A DNA stretch of 64,000 nt, taken from contig NW_022098069.1 in the NCBI RefSeq assembly GCF_002288925.2, positions 84,988,734 to 85,052,733 on the forward strand, in the 5' to 3' direction. Within the stretch, counting starts at the first letter, position 1, and each line of letters opens with the position of its first letter. The DNA comes from Delphinapterus leucas. Lineage: Eukaryota; Chordata; Mammalia; Artiodactyla; Monodontidae. Positions 34,455 to 46,100 of the stretch are shown here, piece by piece. The notes below the pieces were generated by a model, which was not told the origin of the DNA, searched no databases, and was given only the letters and a program-made list of their open reading frames with translations. The translations under genes were made by a program, and so were the position numbers.

Positions 34455-34720
34455 TGGTTGGGCTGGGGCCAGGGCTAGGGGTTGGAATGATGGCTGGAGC
34501 TAAGATTCAGTTAGGGTTTAAAGTGAGTATAAAGTTAAGCATTTAGATTGGAGTTTAGCTGGGATTTGGTTGGGGTTAAGTTTATAAATAGAATTTGTGT
34601 TGGGGTGGGTTAGGGTTAATTTTGAGGTTAGATCCAGTATTTAAGATGCGGTTTAGATCGAGTAGGATGCGGTTCGGGTGGGGGTCAGGGATGGCGTGGG
34701 CTGAGGTGGGGTTAAGGCGG
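34455..34720. repeat. C-poor G/T-rich tract with telomere-like units
   Basis: It shows repeated ggggtta, gggttag and ggtttag units in a degenerate array. C is nearly absent at 34500-34660, giving strong strand asymmetry. It resembles degenerate interstitial (TTAGGG)n-like satellite. Confidence 0.65.
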
Positions 34721-34724
34721 GCGT

Positions 34725-34765
34725 AGCTGGGATTTGAACCCAGGCCCATCGCTGTGGCTTCCCCG
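34725..34765 (+). repeat. MIR 3' fragment
   Basis: The phrase 'agctgggatttgaacccagg' is the tRNA-distal MIR segment. Confidence 0.6.
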
Positions 34766-34894
34766 GCTCACAGAGACCAGCCTGTGTCCCTCCACAGCTC
34801 CCTTGGTCCGACCACTGAGCACCCGGGTCTTACCTTGATCGAATGCTCTGTAACCTTTGGTGTCTCACCACACCCTGTGGCTCAGTTTACCCTT

Positions 34895-35290
34895 CTGAAT
34901 GAGTGGCTAAGCTCTGATTTCCTCAAGGCCCTCCCAGCTCTAAAAATTCTAATTAAGCAGGATCCTCTCCAGGCTCGAATTGTGAGCTATTGCTATGCAG
35001 GAACACATGAGTACAAAGATACTTTTAAAAATGGGGCAGAATAAAAGATGAAGTAGGTAGCGCCAGGCTCTGGTATTATACCTAGAGAAATTAGTTAAAA
35101 CCCAAATACTTTTTACTGCAGTGTTCACAGGAATTGCCCTGGGAAACCGTGTGTGACTTTCACAAAAGGTTTGTATCAACAGGACACGTTATCGTTCAAT
35201 TTCGAGGAAAGAGGAGTAATTAGATGCCTCATTCCAGATATTGTTTCAATTACAGCAGAAAAAAATATACGAATCCCGGGAGGAAACAAA
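34895..35290. promoter_or_regulatory. AT-rich island, candidate conserved element
   Basis: A 400-bp AT-rich, CpG-poor stretch with 'attctaattaagcagg', 'agtaattagatgcctc' and 'ttgtttcaattacagc'. It has several TAATTA/ATTAG homeodomain cores and no young repeat. The first 50 bases may be MIR-derived. It lies about 13 kb 5' of ADRA2C. Enhancer role is inference. Confidence 0.3.
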
Positions 35291-37934
35291 CACCTCCTTT
35301 TCATTCCTGAAAAGGCACCCTTCCTGAGGTAGAACAGCCACACAATAAAGGAACCCGGCGTGTGGCCCTGGGGGTTTGGCGGCTCCGGCCCTTTGCTTTG
35401 GAGGAGAGAAGGAAATCAGGTGCATTTTGGACATTTAAAGCATCATCACTTGGTGTGGTTGCAAGGCAGGCTGGTGTCCAGGAGGGGGCGACATTCAAGG
35501 CCCCGCTCCTCCGGACCTGTCCCAGGGCTTGAAGCTTTGGGAGGACAGAAGGAGAATTAGTGGGTCTCAAGCCTTAAACTGGGATGTCATCCTCAGCCCC
35601 CAGGGATGGCCTGGCCATCGATTCTCACCCTACCCTCCATCAACCGTCCATGGGAGCTGCCCTGAGCCCAGACCAGATTTGCAGCCTGGCCTCCAGCCTC
35701 CCCGCTGCCCCAGAGGGAGCCTTCCAGATGGAACTCTGAGCACACCCTCCCTGCTGCCTCGAGGGCAGGAGGAAGACTGAGCTGGTACCCAGAACTCACC
35801 TGGCAGTGTGGTTGGGCCCTGGCGCCTCCATCATCCATCCTGGCCTCACACACTTTGCTCCAGGAATGCCGACTGCTCTGCTCTTCCCTGAAGGCTCCCG
35901 TGCTTCCCCACCTCCACACCTTCATGAGTGGGACCCCCCCGCCCCGCCCAGAGAAACTTTCCCAACATGGCCTTCACAGCTCTCTCTTCCTCATCCATCA
36001 AAATTAGCTCAGCCACCTCCTCCAGGAAGCCCTCCCAGGGCTCCTAAGGACACCCAAGGGCTGCCAAGGTCCCATCATGAGAGCTCATTATCTCACTCTC
36101 CTGGGTGCCCTTCGTACACTCAGGGCTCCTGGGGGCAGGAACCCGGGCGCTCCACCTGCAGCATCCCAGGTCCATTATAGGGTGGAATCCTTCAGAACGA
36201 CATTGCATGGATACATGAGTGAGCGAGCTAGTGAGAAACACAGGAAAAGCCCACCCACATGTGTGTCTCCAGAGCTGGCCCTCCCGGCCCAGGCTGGGTG
36301 CCGCCCCACCATCGCCGACCCTCCCTCTGCACAATCGCCCTCTCCCTGTGAAACCCCCCCCAACCCCCGCCCCCGAGCGTGCTGTCTGCTTGCTGACCCA
36401 CGCTGGCCTGGGCTAGAAATGCCCATTTAGCTAAATCCACCCCTAACATGTATGATGTGGCCGATAGGGCCTTCCAGGCTTCCTGGAGACGCAAGGGCAC
36501 CGGCACTCACGCCCGTGGGGCTTGCACTCGACCTGTGAACTTGAGTCTCTGATGCCTGTTTTGCAGGCTCCTGTGAGGATTAGACAAGGTCCACGAGGTA
36601 GACCCCCGGCCGCCTGAATGTCCTGCTCGGATTCGGAGGCTGCACCAACCTCCCTCCATTGTCGCTTTAGTTTAACATAAATTCTGCTGCGGAAGCTTCC
36701 CTGGTGGAGGACGCTTTCCGGACGACTGGCCTGCTCACCGGCCATCCTGGCTTGAGCCCCACACTGTTTAAGTGAAAACAGTAAATGCACTTGAATGTGT
36801 ATGAGGAAGCCAGCGCTGCCAGGGGCCGGCCTGTGGGGAGACGTCAAGGATTGGGGTGCCATCTCCCCACATCTGCACTTGCCGACTCAGTGACACCTGC
36901 CCGGCCCGCTAGCTGCACGCAGGCCTCACCGGCAGCCGAGCTAGGCTCCTGGCCAGTGCAACCCACCAGCTCCAGACAGACAAAGAGACCCACTCGGCCC
37001 AGGGGCCGTCCACGCTGGCAGGACCCTCAATCTCCCACCCCTTATCTCCTGAGGGGCAAATGGAGGTCCAGGGCAGTCCTGGGTCAAGAGTGAGAAGGTC
37101 TGTGGGCACCTCAGCACAAAATTCTTTCTTCTCTCCCCTCCACTCCCCAGACGTACACCCTTCCCAGCTGGTCTCTGATCGGCTCCTGCCGAGGGCAAGT
37201 ACTCAGATGAGGTCTGGAGGGAGGGGGCGTGGCTCAGGTGTGCTCCCAGGGCAGAGGTGGGCAGGCTTTCAGGTTTGTTTGGACCGGACACGTCCTTGGT
37301 TCCACCTTCCTGGTGATGCCAGTGGCGGCCAGCACCCGGGGTTTCCTGCAGCCCCTGACACTGACCATCAAATTCACGCTACTCGTTCTGGTGTCAGCTG
37401 GGAGACAGACAGAGAGAATCCAAGACTGGCCAGCATGAGAAGCCAGGGTGGGCCAAGGACGCAGGTCAGAACAGGACTGGACGGTGTGGGGCGATGGCCC
37501 CTCAGATACCGCCCAGAGGCCTGGAGGGGGCAGGTCCTACCCAGCCCCCCCAAACACCGTGGATCTGGGGGAGGCTGGGGCAGTGGCAGCAGGAGGCCTG
37601 GGTTCTGGATCCCCCGCTCCCAGCATGTGACATGCTGGGCTCATGGTGGAAACCAACCGCAGGGGGAAGGGAGGCAGGACAGACAGCGTCCAGGAAGGCA
37701 CAGGTGCTGGGTCCCAGTGACTCAGGGCGCTGCGGTCGGGTTCAATGGAAACATTACCAAGGCCACATATGGTGGGGACCAATTTCTCTGTGTTTCATCT
37801 CTGCTCCAGGACTTGCAGACTCCCCCGCCTCCCCTCTCTGATGTTTCTAGACAGAAGTCGGCAGGGACCGCCCCGTGGGATGGGGACGCTCGCGTCAGCG
37901 CTGGTGTTCGTGCAGGCCTTGAAAACCCAGTGCC

Positions 37935-38020
37935 CTTGTCTAATTAAGCCATTAGGAGCGGGTCTCCATGGAAACCACTGTACTTGGGTACTCGACACAG
38001 ATGAATATTTATTCAATTAG
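37935..38020. promoter_or_regulatory. Candidate element with RFX X-box-like palindrome
   Basis: It contains 'tctaattaagccattagg', the palindrome gtctccatggaaac at 37962-37975 and 'gaatatttattcaattagc'. The density of homeodomain-like cores plus an X-box-like motif is unusual for random GC-rich DNA. Confidence 0.25.
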
Positions 38021-38119
38021 CGGGGTGCAGGGTGCTAGGGAGACCTTGGCTTCCTGCCATGACCAGCCTGGGGGCTCCTGGGGGACTGAGTCACTTTGGG
38101 GAGGACACATCTAGGCCTG

Positions 38120-38240
38120 GGCCTTTCATCCACACGATCTAGTCACCGTCACCCCCATTTTATGGAACAAACGAAGGTTCAGAGGAGTGGGGCCTCCTCC
38201 ACAAGCCCAGAGGCTGAACATGAACCCCAGATGATCCCAT
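38120..38240 (+). repeat. MIR element
   Basis: The phrases 'cccccattttatggaacaaa', 'gaaggttcagagg' and 'gaacatgaaccccag' match MIR. Confidence 0.6.
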
Positions 38241-38354
38241 AGGGGGCAGGGAAACCCACTCGCACAGCCTGGACACAATGGCCGAGTGGCCTTGAGCAGT
38301 TGAGTGACCTGCGCATGGCCTGTGGGTCATCCTTGATTGGGCCTATTCACAGTA

Positions 38355-38684
38355 CCTGTCTTGGTCTGTCCAGGCAGCTGAAACAAGATGCCACAGACCC
38401 GGTGGCTTAGGCTGGAAGCCCGGGACCAGGTGTCAGCATATGAGGTCACATCCTGGTGAGGACCCTCTTCCTGGGTCATAGCCGGCGTCTTCTCACTGAG
38501 TCGTCGAGAGATGGAAGGAGTGAGGGGGGGCTTTGTGGGCCTCTTCTACAAGGACACTAATCCCATCCACAAGTAGTGAATTAGAGTACCTCCCAGGCCC
38601 CGCCACAAATACCATCACACTGGGGGCTAGGATTTCAACCTGTGAATTCTGGGGGACAAGCATTAAGACCATGGCCGGACCTCC
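38355..38684 (-). mobile_element. MaLR LTR (MST/MLT1-type), antisense
   Basis: The series 'ttggtctgtccaggcagctg', 'ccacagacccggtggctta', 'acaaggacactaatcccatc' and 'taggatttcaacctgtgaat' is the reversed order of a MaLR LTR. Confidence 0.8.
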
Positions 38685-40719
38685 TCAAGCTGCTGGTGGC
38701 AGGGGCAATGGGGCGGAGCATGTCCACGGCCTGGCACAGGCTGGCACATGGAAGGAGTTCTGCCGGTGCTAGATGAGGACCCAGGGGAGCCCGGCTGCAG
38801 CCCCGGGACATGCTCCTCCCAGCGGCACGTGAAGACCAGGGGTGCGTGTCACCCCTTCTGCACTTTCCAGACTTTATGTCCACGTGCAATTCTGCATTTG
38901 TGGCTGCATTTTTGAACGGGATGTCCTGTGGGATCCCAGCCTGGGGCCCAGGTGGGGGTCAGGGGGTTGGGACCGGTCGTCAGAAACTTCTCTGAAAATT
39001 CCATCTTTTACCAGAGTGCGAGGCCCCCTGGAGGCCTGAGCTGTGCCCAGTGCCAGGCTGTGCTCCCAGGGGAACTCGCTGCTTCCCAGGTGCTGTTCAG
39101 ATGCTGCTGGAGTGGGCGTGTGCACGTGCACGCATGTGTGTCTGTGGGTGTACTGTACATGGGTGTGCGTGTGTGTGTGCTTCTGTGTATATCTGTATGT
39201 GTGCACCTGTGCCCCCCGAGGGCTGGCTCTCAGTCGCCCGCCCTGGTGCAGGAGCTGTTCTCTTTCATAGGAAGCAGGTAGTCTACCAGTCGTTTGGCTT
39301 CTGGTTCCCCCCGGGTACACCTTGTGTGACAGGCGAGGGGTGCCCCCTTTCCAGCTATGCCCCGTTTCCGGCGACCAGGGGCTCTCTGCACTGGACCTTG
39401 GTCCGAGGTTACATTTTGTAAAACTTTTGTTTTAACCGTTGCTACTTACCACCTGGCAAGTGGTGCTTGGTGGATAAAATCCTCCAGAATTGGGGGTCTC
39501 TTGTGGGAAGCCATCTTTGGCGGTAAAGGTGCAAGGTCCTGGGCATGTTCCCTTCGTTTATTTGAAGGCGGTCTTGGCGGCCCTCCGAGCAGAATTTGGG
39601 GTCACCGGGCAGAGTCTGGGTCCTGGCTCGCTGCTTCAGCGCCCAAAGCCCCGATGTCCTCACTGTACGGGGGTGTGCGGACACCCCCAGCACAGTGCAG
39701 ACGCACCTCATTTCATACAAACGCATGAGCAGGGGTCCCTCCCGTGTGCACGTGCGTGCACGTGTGCGTGGTTTGCATCTCTCTGGGTGCCCGGGGAGCT
39801 ATGCCCACAGCACCAGAGGCGGGTGGCTCCTAGCTAGACCCCAAGCTTCTTCCTGGCCGGGTCCCCACCCGGCAGCAGCTGTTCTGAGCCTCCGTGAAGG
39901 GCTGGCTGCTCAGCTTGGGAACAAAATCACTTGTGTCTCATTATTTACTCACCTCCAGGTCTTTCACCACCGGCGTTGTTGTTTGGGACAAAAGTGAATC
40001 ACGGGGACAGACACGTAGTTAGAGAGACGGGTGCGAACACTCCTGTGTGTACGGCCAGGGCCTTCTCTCCCTGCCTCTGGGGTCTGTGCAACGTCTGTGC
40101 ACCCCAGTTCTGAGCTGCCCTTTTGAGGGTTGGTTCAAAAGCCACCAGTTTGAGGAAAGACAAATCAGGTCATAAAAGGGTAGAATCGGGGTGACCCCAA
40201 AGGAAAAGCAGAGAAATACGGTGGCTCCAACGTTTCCCAGAGGCGGGCACGCATCCACTTGCCTTCGGCCCATCCCTCTGGCCTGGGAGGAGCCGCCAGG
40301 ACACGGAGCCCAACCTCCTACCCAACCGTGAACACCCCACTCCCGGTGAGGTCCAGGCTGTGTTCACCTGCCTTCAATGATGGGACACAATGAGGGCACA
40401 GGAGACGTGCTCGTCAAGGTGAAGAAAGCTGAATCGAATCGGGCAGTGAAGAAATGAAGTCACGTCCATGGGGGGGGTGGCTGGGAAGAGAGATGGGACA
40501 GGCCAGGGCTCTCCCCAAACCAGTCCCCCGAGGCCATGCAGACTGGACCATGTATTGGGGCTCAGATGGCACCCCTGTCGTGCTATGAGACCCAGGTTCA
40601 AATCCTGACTCTTCCCTGTGGTAACATGCTCTCCCCGCTCAGTGTCATGGTGGGCCAAGTAGGAATAAAAATAATGACCTCTAAGGACTGCTGTGTGGAC
40701 ATCTGTTTTGTGGGGTTTT
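38685..40719. other. Intergenic, no gene seen
   Basis: It contains a GT-rich tract (39115-39212), a second short CACGTG-rich run near 39740-39775 and AT-richer patches near 39410-39560 and 39920-40010. No supported gene. Confidence 0.55.
39115..39212. repeat. Degenerate (TG)n / purine-pyrimidine tract
   Basis: Imperfect TG dinucleotides with cacgtgcacg and tatatctgtatg interruptions. It is a small version of the 25397-25878 tract. Confidence 0.85.
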
Positions 40720-40930
40720 GTTTTGTTTTGTTTTGTTTGCGGTACGCGGGCCTCTCGCTGTTGTGGCCTCTCCCGTTGCGGAGCACAGGCTCCGGACGCG
40801 CAGGCTCAGCGGCCATGGCTCACGGGCCCAGCAGCTCCGCGGCACGTGGGATCTTCCCGGACCGGGGCACGAACCCGTGTCCCCTGCATCGGCAGGCGGA
40901 CTCTCAACCACTGCGCCACCAGGGAAGTCC
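40720..40930 (-). mobile_element. Young CHR SINE (CHR-2-like)
   Basis: A complete element in antisense. The gene-strand head is ggacttccctggtggcgcag, followed by the full tRNA-related body. The tail appears on the plus strand as (gtttt)n. An 11-bp target-site duplication, tgtggggtttt, lies at 40709-40719 and 40931-40941. Confidence 0.96.
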
Positions 40931-40941
40931 TGTGGGGTTTT

Positions 40942-41779
40942 TTTAACTAAGAAAGCCAGACCTGGAACAGGATGACCCACACAAAGGTACTTCTACCCTG
41001 ACTCCATCCGTTTGACATCCAGGGACTTCTGTTTCGAGATGCCGGCTGCGTACACCCCACTACCTCCTGCTCCAAATCCCACAGACAATGGCAAAGCTGT
41101 ATCAGCCGGGTGAACACATTCCATGCTTGGCAGCAAGGACCAGATGCTCTGAGAGGGGAAGGTGACGGGATTGGATTGGAGAGGGAGCCCCATCACACAG
41201 CACTTCTGGGGGTTTTGCCACAAAGGACAAAGGAAGTCCTTGTCCTGCCAGGTGTGGGAAGCCAGGAGCCAGGTGCTTGGCTTCGTGGGACATTTCAGGA
41301 ACAGCCGGCCACCCTGACAGACTGCCTCCCCTCCTCCTCGCCGGGGCCATGCAGCGGTGAGGGCAGGTCGCGCTTCCAGGTGGGCGGCATGAGTCCGGAG
41401 CCCGAGGCCAAGAGGGGCTCGGAGGAGAGACAGGGAACCCTCGTGTTCAGAAGACCAGCCTCTGCCCAGGAGCCCCGGGCACCAGGGTACCCAGTCTGTT
41501 CCTCAGTCTCACTAAAACTCTGAGATGTGCAGCCGCGGCCCCGGCTCTCAGCCCTCCGTGGAGCAGGCAGTGAAGACAGAGCTAGACGTCACCGTGGGAA
41601 TTAGAACGGCAAGGGCAGAGGGCAGCAGGGCCAAGGATCAGGAGGCTTTTGAAGGAAGGCGAGACCATGAAGTAGGGCTAACAAACTCCCCCTGAGAGCG
41701 GAGCTATGGAACAGTCAGCATAGACCTCCCAAGTTAGACAGACGCTGCGGGAGGGCTGAGAGGAGGCACTGCAGCCATG
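40942..41779. other. Intergenic, no gene seen
   Basis: Unclassified sequence between a SINE and an L1 tail. Confidence 0.5.
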
Positions 41780-41885
41780 GAACGAGAACGGGTTGTGATA
41801 GGTACACGTGTAACTGAATCACCCGGCTGTACGCTTAGAACTAACGCAACATTGTAAATCAGCTGTACTTCGATTTTAAAATAAC
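41780..41885 (+). mobile_element. L1 3' terminal fragment
   Basis: The phrases 'gtaactgaatcacccggctg' and 'caacattgtaaatcagctg' match the last ~100 bp of cetartiodactyl L1s. They correspond to the equivalent stretch in the L1 at 1-891. Confidence 0.8.
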
Positions 41886-42370
41886 CCCATCAATGCCGAG
41901 CAGAAGAGCTGAAGGATGAGGTGGGACGGGGGACACAGTGGACACGCACGCCCACCGGTCCGGGTCCGTGATTTTGGCATAAGGAGGACGCAGAAGAATT
42001 CGGGACCGAGGAAGAGTTTTCTCTCCGAAAGGTCGGGTCCGCTTTCTCTAATGAGGCACCGATGACTCTGTACCCTTGTCTCTGTTCTGTCCCGGCCACC
42101 AGATCTCACAGGCGCCATTTCTCTGGTGTGGCTGGTGTTTCTCCACCTCCTCGACGGCGCACAAGCCCTGCCTGATCACACCCTCCCTCCCACCTGCCTC
42201 CCGTCTTTCTCCCCTGCCTCTCTCACTCCCCAACCACACCACTGGCTTGGCGACCCTGTGCTTCCTCGTCTGTGCGGAGAGACCCCGCTGCCTATAAGAC
42301 TACGTCAGCTTGCTGGGGCCGCCAAAACAAACCCCCAAACACTGGGAAGAGGGCAAAGTTCTGGAGATGA
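41886..42370. other. Intergenic, no gene seen
   Basis: Unclassified. A pyrimidine-rich stretch lies at 42180-42240. Confidence 0.5.
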
Positions 42371-42460
42371 TGCAAAACAAGGCGACCCTTACACTTAAAA
42401 ATGGGCTTAAATGGTCCATTTTATGTTATGTGTATTTTACCGCAATCAAAAATTTAAAAT
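42371..42460 (+). mobile_element. Old L1 (L1MB-type) 3' end
   Basis: It has 'acacttaaaaatggg' and 'attttatgttatgtgtattt', the same tail as the copy near 8494. It is followed at once by a CHR SINE. Confidence 0.75.
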
Positions 42461-42477
42461 AAAATACAAGGGAAAGG

Positions 42478-42680
42478 GAGGCTTCCCTGGTGGCGCAGTG
42501 GTTGAGAGTCCGCCTGCCGATGCAGGGGACACGGGTTCGTGCCCCGGTCCGGGAAGATCCCACATGCCGCGGAGCGGCTGGGCTCGTGAGCCATGGCCGC
42601 TGAGCCTGCGCGTCCGGAGCCTGTGCTCCGCAACGGGAGAGGCCACGGCAGTGAGAGGCCCGCGTACCACAAAAAAAAAA
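42478..42680 (+). mobile_element. Young CHR SINE (CHR-2-like)
   Basis: A complete element with A14 tail. A perfect 17-bp target-site duplication, aaaatacaagggaaagg, lies at 42461-42477 and 42681-42697. It sits at the A-rich end of an old L1. Confidence 0.98.
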
Positions 42681-42697
42681 AAAATACAAGGGAAAGG

Positions 42698-43334
42698 CCC
42701 CCTGCATCTCTCAGTTAAGAAGTGGCATGAACGCCCTCTCTGATAGCCGGCCTCCACCAGTGCTGCCAGGGGTCCTAGGCTCTGGGGGTGGCCCCTGCAG
42801 CTGGGCCCCGCTGAGCTGGCAGACAGGTTGTGCGGGGCCCCAGCTGGCTGACTGCACCTTCTCAGTGGAGAAATCTGGTAATAACAGAAGGAAGCAGCAC
42901 CCGGCCCCTCGCAGGAGTGGAATGCAGGGTGTGTAGCCCTGCTCCTGGGCTGTGCTCCGAGCTCCAGCCCAGACAACCAGGGGACTGGTCAGGCTCCAGT
43001 TGGGGGAAGCAGGGGCACCCGGTCGCTGTCTTTCCCACAACTCTGCTCTGAACCAGCTTTCTCTGGGAAGCCTGCAAACGTGGAGATCCCAGTCCCCAGT
43101 CCTGAGATCCAAGGATGGCACCCGGGAATCTGCATTTCACAAGTTCCCTGGCTGATCACAAGTGGACTGGGTCCACAGTTGGAGAAACTGCTTTAGAATT
43201 CCCAAGGCTTCCAGTTGTGTGATTCCACTTCACCTTTACCACAGCCCAGCAAAATAAATGTTATGAACCCTCCCTTTTAAAAATTGTTCCACAACAACTT
43301 TTTTGAAGCATAATTTATATAACACAAATCTTAG
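42698..43334. other. Intergenic, no gene seen
   Basis: Unclassified, GC-rich then AT-rich from 43240. Confidence 0.5.
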
Positions 43335-43450
43335 CTATTGTAAGTGTATCTCAGAACTGCTGTGAAGATCATATAGGGTCTGGCAAGTGCCTTATAAACT
43401 GTTAAGTGCTGTACGCACAGAGGGGTTTCTTATTAGAGTAGATTATTACT
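43335..43450 (-). repeat. MIR element
   Basis: The phrases 'aactgctgtgaagatcatat' and 'agtgccttataaactg' are reversed MIR. Confidence 0.6.
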
Positions 43451-43619
43451 GTTTTCACTAGATACGTTGTACTATTATTATGGCGGGGCGTTCTGCTATC
43501 GTTTATCTGAAGGGTTCCTGGAAGGGGCTGCTGGGTGGGAGCGTGGTCGGCTGCAAACAGCAGAGATTTACACGTAAGCAGTATCTCGACACCTCACTTA
43601 GATACTGGTAGAGAGCAGT

Positions 43620-46100
43620 TTGTTGGTTTTTTTTAACTATTATTTCATTTGGAAATAATCTCAAACTGCAGAAAAGTTATGAGACTAAAAGTAGCACAAA
43701 GCCCCACCTACCACTGACCTGGGTTCCATTATTGCTAATGTGTTACCCATTGATTTCATCTGTTGTTTCCTCCACCCCCCTCCTCCTTTTTTCTCCCCCC
43801 CCCCCCGCTTCTCGCTCCCCATGAGAATGTGTGATTTTTCTCTGTTTGAGACCTAGCTGCAGGCATCACAGCCCTTCACCCTTCGAGAGCAGATGTCCTC
43901 TTGTATAACGTCAGTGAAATTATCAACACTGCTCTGATACCTTTATCTAATCTGCCACTCAAATTCCCAGTTTGCCAATTGACCCAATAAAGTTCTTTCT
44001 CGCCCTCTATCCCTAGCCCGGGATCACTCAAGGATCAGGAATTGCATTTATTTGTCTGTCTCTTTAGTTCCCTTTCACCTGGTACATTTCCATAATCCTT
44101 CTTTGTCTTTTATGTCACTGACATTTTTGAAGACTCCAGTTCTGTTTTAAATAGAACGGTGCTCCTCGGGATTTGTCTGATGTTTCCTCATGATTAGATT
44201 CTCGCTGCAGTACCACATAGATGATGTGTCTTCCCAGATTCCTGCCTCTCACTGGTGGTGTTTTGATGCACTGGTCAAGGAATTGTCTGATTTACCTGCT
44301 GTATAGATACTCTTTATCCCCTTGCAACTAATACACAGTCTGGGAAGGAGACACTTTAAGACCGTGGAAGTAATCTTCTTCTCATCAAAGCCTCCCCCTA
44401 GATTTAGCAGGGCGTCTGGACCAGCACTGTGTTCAAAAGTCACCTGGATTTGTTTTTATTTCCTTTTTGGGCTTCAGTGTGCCTCTGTCCTTTATGTGAA
44501 ATACAATGGAGTTTGGTTTTTACCGGTTTGCTTTCAATTTTATCTTCCCCTTTCTCCTCCTTGTTAACTGAATTGAGTTGAGTGTGTCAAACATGAACCT
44601 GCTTCCAAAGGCAAACTGCACAGAAGTTGTCGTCAGAAGAGTGGCCCCTGACCCCCTCCCCTGGCAGGGGACAAATCTCATCGTTGCCTTGTTCGTTTGC
44701 CCTGAGTGTCTTCTTGTAAAGACAGGCAGTCTGAGTACATTTATCCTGTTCCCTTTCTTTATGACACACAAAGTGCTTGGAGGAGACCGCTTTCACTGGT
44801 GTCCTAGCCCCGCCCCGCTATGAGTGTGTGACGCTTGGTCCCCTGTCCCCGCCTTGCGCCTGTAGCTTTCACTGTTTTGCAGTGACAAATAATGCTGTAA
44901 TGAATACCTCATGCCTCTGTATTTTGTGTTGTCAGAGGCATATCTTCAGGGTGAACTCCTAGAAGTGGGGTTGCCGGGTCAAAGAGTAAAAGCACACGTA
45001 GATTTGTGAGATGCTGTCCACCCACAAAGGGGACACCAGTTTGCTTGTCACCAACAGTGTCTGAACCTGCCTGTTTCCCAGCAGCTTCACCAGCAGGGCG
45101 TGTTGTCAAACTTCTGTGTTCTTGCCAACTGGGTGGATGAGAAATGGCACCTCGGCCTGGCTTCAGTCTGTATCTCTCTTATATGAAGAAGTTGAATGCC
45201 TTTTTGTTTCTCCGAGGGCCATGTTTTTAATCCCTTTTGGGGGAACTGTTTTTCTTGTCATTTGCTCTTTTTTCTGCACGATTTTTGTGCTTCTGTCTCT
45301 CAACTTTTAAAAGTTCTTTGTATATTAGAGCCATTCACCTTTTATCTATGAAGTTCCAGATGTTTTCTCCTAGTTTGTCTTTTAATTGGCTTATTTTTTC
45401 ATGCAAAAGTGTTTTTTCTGGCAGACAAATTTATCACTAGTTTCTTTATTGGAGCTGGGTTTTCACGCACAGCTAGAAAGCCTTTCTCTCCACTTTGCTC
45501 GCAGAAGGATTCACCTGTGTTTGCTTCTGGTGTTTGTATAGCGAAGCTTCGTACATCTAGAGCTCTGATCTTGTGAGTTTATTTTTCTGCCTGGTGTGAG
45601 AAAAGGATCTAAGGTTATCTTTTTCCAAACAAGGATCTGCTCGTCCTGGTACCGTTTGACTTGACGGATTTTGATTGCTGTGGGGAATTGAAAGACATCC
45701 TTCATCACATGCCAGACTCCCCTGCCGCAGTCGGCCTCCGTGGCTCCGTGGCTCGTGGGTCTGCGCCTGTGTCATCACCGCACTGCCTTCGGGAGAGGTC
45801 TGACCAGTGTGTCGTAACGCCCGCCCCTCACTCCTTCCTCTTCGCCGCTCCCTTAGCTATTCTTGCCTGTTTATTTTTCCAGACGAATGTTAATATCAAC
45901 CTCAGCTTCGTGAAAAAATGCTCCTTGGAATTTTTATTAGGAGTCCATTAAATTTATGCCCTAAATTAGGGAGAACTGACATCTTGATGATGTCGGGATG
46001 TCCTAACCTTTCTACGCTGGGTCTTCTTCGTGTCTCACAAGACTGTTTTATGGGTTCTTTCACACGGGCTGTGCACATTTCTTGTTGAGCTGACTGCCGT
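43620..46100 (-). mobile_element. Old L1M, about 2.5 kb, 3' UTR plus part of ORF2
   Basis: Plus-strand phrases such as 'atgtttcctcatgattagat', 'gacatttttgaagactcc' and 'aatgctgtaatgaatacc' belong to the complement of an old L1, as do 'cctagaagtggggttgc' and 'gagaactgacatcttgatga'. The 3' UTR part is at 43620-44870 and ORF2-derived sequence is at 44870-46100. It is full of stops and indels and not functional. A C12 run sits at 43795. Confidence 0.85.

Larger units (their letters stand above)
35291..38354. other. Intergenic, no gene seen
   Basis: It includes L2-like sequence around 35830-36170, a MIR at 38120-38240 and a small AT-rich patch at 37935-38020 (listed). The open frame at 37060-37947 (+) has no domain I can recognise. 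Confidence 0.55.

Noticed and set aside
34725..34765. tRNA-like sequence (ggatttgaacccagg)
   Set aside because: It is the tRNA-derived part of an MIR; there is no cloverleaf around it.
37060..37947. 295-codon plus-strand frame
   Set aside because: No recognisable domain; it overlaps unclassified GC-rich DNA.
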